In this document: positions 6,932 through 9,270 of the stretch, piece after piece | Numbering within the stretch: the first letter of the stretch is position 1 | Layout: each line of letters begins with the position of its first letter | DNA from: Clostridiaceae bacterium UBA5444 | Lineage (GTDB): Bacteria; Bacillota; Clostridia; Clostridiales; Oxobacteraceae | DNA length: 9,270 nt | Assembly (NCBI GenBank): GCA_002426575.1 | Contig: DIRE01000062.1 | Span: forward strand, 10,087 to 19,356 | Direction of reading: 5' to 3' | Program-made: the position numbers and the translations under genes | Notes under the pieces: generated by a model | The model's database searches: none | The model's input: the letters and a program-made list of their open reading frames with translations, nothing else | Told to the model about the DNA's origin: nothing

Positions 6932-9270
6932 ATGTCAAAAAACACTATATATATAAAAGGTGCAAGAGAGAATAACTTGAAAAATATTGATATTGAATTG
7001 CCAAGAGATAAGTTTATTGTTTTCACTGGATTATCAGGATCCGGGAAATCATCTCTTGCTTTTGATACTATATATGCTGAAGGCCAAAGAAGATACGTGG
7101 AATCTCTGTCTGCTTATGCAAGGCAGTTTTTAGGACAGATGGACAAACCTGATGTGGATTATATAGAAGGATTATCCCCTGCAATATCTATAGATCAGAA
7201 GACCACAAACAGAAATCCAAGGTCTACCGTTGGAACGGTAACAGAAATATATGACTATTTTAGGCTGCTTTATGCAAGGATTGGAATTCCTCACTGCCCT
7301 GAATGCGGCAAAGAGATTTCAAGGCAGTCCGTGGATCAGATAGTTGATAGGATACTAGGAATAGGCGATAGAGCCAAGATACAAATATTAGCTCCAGTTA
7401 TTAAAGCTAGAAAGGGGGAGCATGTAAAACTACTTGATGGAATTAGAAAGAATGGCTTTGTTAGGACAAGAATAGATGGCGAAATAGTTGATTTAAGCGA
7501 AGATATTAAACTAGAGAAAAATATAAAACATACCATAGAGGTAATAGTTGATAGGATAATAATAAAGCCTAATATACAAGGAAGGCTTACTGATTCAATT
7601 GAAACGGCCTTAAAGCTTGGAGAAGGCTTTGTTATTGTAAATATAAATGGAAAAGAAGACAAGCTATTTAGTGAGAAGTTTGCATGTGCTGATTGTGGAA
7701 TAAGCATAGGGGAATTGACTCCTAGGATGTTTTCATTTAACAGCCCATTTGGAAAATGCCCAAGATGTGATGGACTTGGAACTTTAATGGAGATGGATCC
7801 TGATTTAATAATTCCTGATAAAACTAAATCCATAGCAGGCGGGGCAATAGACCCTTGGAAAACTTTCAAGGAAGATACTTGGACATACAATGTTGTAGAA
7901 GCACTTGGCAAGAAATACAACTTCAGCCTTGAGACTCCTATAAAGGATATGTCAAAGAAAGTTGTTAACATGCTTTTATATGGAACAGATGGTGAAAAGG
8001 TTAAAGTATCATACAGCCGGGAATATGGCAGCGGCGAAGTAATGTACCCTTATGAGGGCATAACAAACAATTTAAAAAGAAGGTATAGGGAAACATCATC
8101 AGAATATATAAGATCTGAAATAGAGGAATACATGAGCATAAGAGATTGCCCTGAATGTAAGGGGACAAGGCTTAGAAAAGAAAGCAGAGCAGTTACTGTA
8201 GGGAATCTAACTATCGATAAGCTTGTGGATTTATCTGTTAAAGAGGAAATAGAGTTTTTAAAGCATCTTAAGTTAACAGAAAAAGAGACAATAATATCAA
8301 AACAGATAGTAAAAGAGATTGAAGCAAGGCTTCAATTTTTGTCAGATGTTGGGCTTAATTATCTTACACTTTCAAGATCTGCCAGCACATTATCTGGAGG
8401 AGAGTCACAGAGGATTAGGCTTGCAACCCAAATAGGGTCAGGACTTGTGGGGGTATTATATATACTTGATGAGCCAAGCATTGGGCTTCACCAGAGGGAT
8501 AATGCGAAACTTTTAAAATCATTAAGACATCTTACAGATATAGGGAATACTCTTATAGTTGTTGAACATGATGAAGAGACAATGTATGAAGCTGACTATA
8601 TAGTAGATATAGGACCAGGTGCAGGTGCCCATGGGGGAGAAGTTGTTGCAGCAGGACCTATAGATGTAATTAAAAAAAGCGAAAGGTCTATTACTGGTCA
8701 ATATTTAAGTGGAAGAAAGACCATTAAGATACCAAAAGAAAGAAGAAAAACTAATGGTAAATGGATTAAGATTACAGGTGCAAATGAAAACAATTTAAAG
8801 GATATTGATGTTGCATTCCCACTTGGTGTATTTACTTGTGTAACAGGGGTATCAGGTTCTGGAAAAAGCACATTAGTAAACGAGATATTATATAAAACAC
8901 TAGCTAATAAGTTAAATGGAAGCAAAGTAAGGCCAGGGTCTTTCAAAAATCTTAATGGAATAGTAAATCTAGATAAGGTAATAAATATAGATCAATCCCC
9001 TATTGGCAGAACACCAAGATCAAATCCTGCTACATATACAGGGGTATTTGATGTAATAAGACAGGTATTCTCAGAAACTATAGAAGCAAAAATGAGGGGA
9101 TATAAACCTGGAAGATTCAGTTTTAATGTAAAGGGCGGAAGATGTGAAGCCTGCAGTGGAGATGGAATAATTAAAATAGAGATGCAGTTTTTGCCTGATG
9201 GTTATATACCCAGTGCAGTTTGCAAGGTAAAAAGATACAACAGGGAAACCTTGGAGGTAAAATATAAAGG
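6932..9270 (+). CDS. uvrA: Excinuclease ABC subunit A (UvrA), 3' end outside window
   Basis: Damage-sensing ABC-type ATPase that delivers UvrB to lesions. The frame is open from ATG 6932 to the window edge: 779 codons of an expected 940 or so. Start support: GGAAGGTGG (6919-6927) ends 4 nt before the ATG, and the N-terminus (IYIKGARENNLKNID) is typical. Visible in order: Walker A GLSGSGKS (33-40); first zinc module with C252-x2-C255 and C276-x2-C279; ABC signature LSGGESQ (487-493); Walker B ILDEPS with Asp513-Glu514; second Walker A GVSGSGKS (639-646); and the C-terminal zinc hairpin with C738-x2-C741 followed by S761-x2-C764, where C-x2-C is expected. Neighbouring conserved positions in that hairpin also differ. 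The second signature and Walker B lie beyond the window. No convincing own promoter was seen, so it is probably transcribed from the SOS promoter of uvrB. Confidence 0.97.
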   Translation, partial: MSKNTIYIKGARENNLKNIDIELPRDKFIVFTGLSGSGKSSLAFDTIYAEGQRRYVESLSAYARQFLGQMDKPDVDYIEGLSPAISIDQKTTNRNPRSTVGTVTEIYDYFRLLYARIGIPHCPECGKEISRQSVDQIVDRILGIGDRAKIQILAPVIKARKGEHVKLLDGIRKNGFVRTRIDGEIVDLSEDIKLEKNIKHTIEVIVDRIIIKPNIQGRLTDSIETALKLGEGFVIVNINGKEDKLFSEKFACADCGISIGELTPRMFSFNSPFGKCPRCDGLGTLMEMDPDLIIPDKTKSIAGGAIDPWKTFKEDTWTYNVVEALGKKYNFSLETPIKDMSKKVVNMLLYGTDGEKVKVSYSREYGSGEVMYPYEGITNNLKRRYRETSSEYIRSEIEEYMSIRDCPECKGTRLRKESRAVTVGNLTIDKLVDLSVKEEIEFLKHLKLTEKETIISKQIVKEIEARLQFLSDVGLNYLTLSRSASTLSGGESQRIRLATQIGSGLVGVLYILDEPSIGLHQRDNAKLLKSLRHLTDIGNTLIVVEHDEETMYEADYIVDIGPGAGAHGGEVVAAGPIDVIKKSERSITGQYLSGRKTIKIPKERRKTNGKWIKITGANENNLKDIDVAFPLGVFTCVTGVSGSGKSTLVNEILYKTLANKLNGSKVRPGSFKNLNGIVNLDKVINIDQSPIGRTPRSNPATYTGVFDVIRQVFSETIEAKMRGYKPGRFSFNVKGGRCEACSGDGIIKIEMQFLPDGYIPSAVCKVKRYNRETLEVKYK

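Noticed and set aside
7152..7162. Single DnaA-box-like TGTGGATTA within uvrA
   Set aside because: It is one mismatch off, isolated, and made of ordinary codons in a conserved part of UvrA; no sign of function beyond coding.
7336..7971. Long open frame on the minus strand, 211 codons
   Set aside because: It is wholly antisense to uvrA, whose sense frame carries conserved zinc-finger motifs here; the Ser/Ile/Pro-rich product has no recognised domain.

Overview
The window reads as a chromosomal housekeeping segment of an AT-rich, low-GC Gram-positive bacterium, most likely a Clostridium-like member of the Firmicutes. The support is AT-rich codon use (ATA, AGA and AGG frequent), strong GGAGG-type ribosome binding sites, near-consensus sigma-A promoters, a Bacillus/Clostridium-type LexA operator, and a gene order (secA, prfB, ctpA, PDZ membrane protein, uvrB, uvrA) resembling the B. 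subtilis order secA-prfB-...-ftsEX-ctpB-...-minJ-...-uvrB-uvrA. All six genes lie on the + strand. The species cannot be fixed from the sequence.

Layout: 1-945 is the 3' end of secA (preprotein translocase ATPase). After 18 bp comes prfB (964-2071, release factor 2), whose reading frame is split by the classic in-frame UGA and +1 programmed frameshift. A hairpin near 2105-2134 probably ends this unit. A promoter with 17-bp spacing (2166-2194) then drives a two-gene unit: ctpA (2251-3459, membrane-anchored S41 protease with PDZ domain) and a polytopic membrane protein with a C-terminal PDZ domain (3477-4727) that resembles MinJ of B. subtilis in architecture and position. This unit ends at a good intrinsic terminator (4737-4767).

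The last unit is the nucleotide excision repair pair. uvrB has a perfect-consensus promoter (TTGACA-17 bp-TATAAT, 4792-4820) with a LexA/SOS operator (4829-4842) at about the transcription start, and it probably starts at TTG 4860. uvrA follows after 89 bp and runs off the window end. UvrB and UvrA form the damage-recognition complex of one pathway, so a shared SOS-controlled transcript makes sense.

No wholly new system was found. The least expected signals are (1) four DnaA-box-like 9-mers, all in one orientation and three of them end to end, in the uvrB-uvrA gap; (2) a local cluster of substitutions in the UvrA C-terminal zinc finger that removes one of its four cysteines; and (3) the clostridial MinJ-like gene with a probably cytoplasmic PDZ domain. 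The gaps at 2072-2250, 4728-4859 and 6843-6931 are accounted for by the regulatory features listed; no gap exceeds 300 bases. No tRNA, rRNA, mobile element or CRISPR array was seen.
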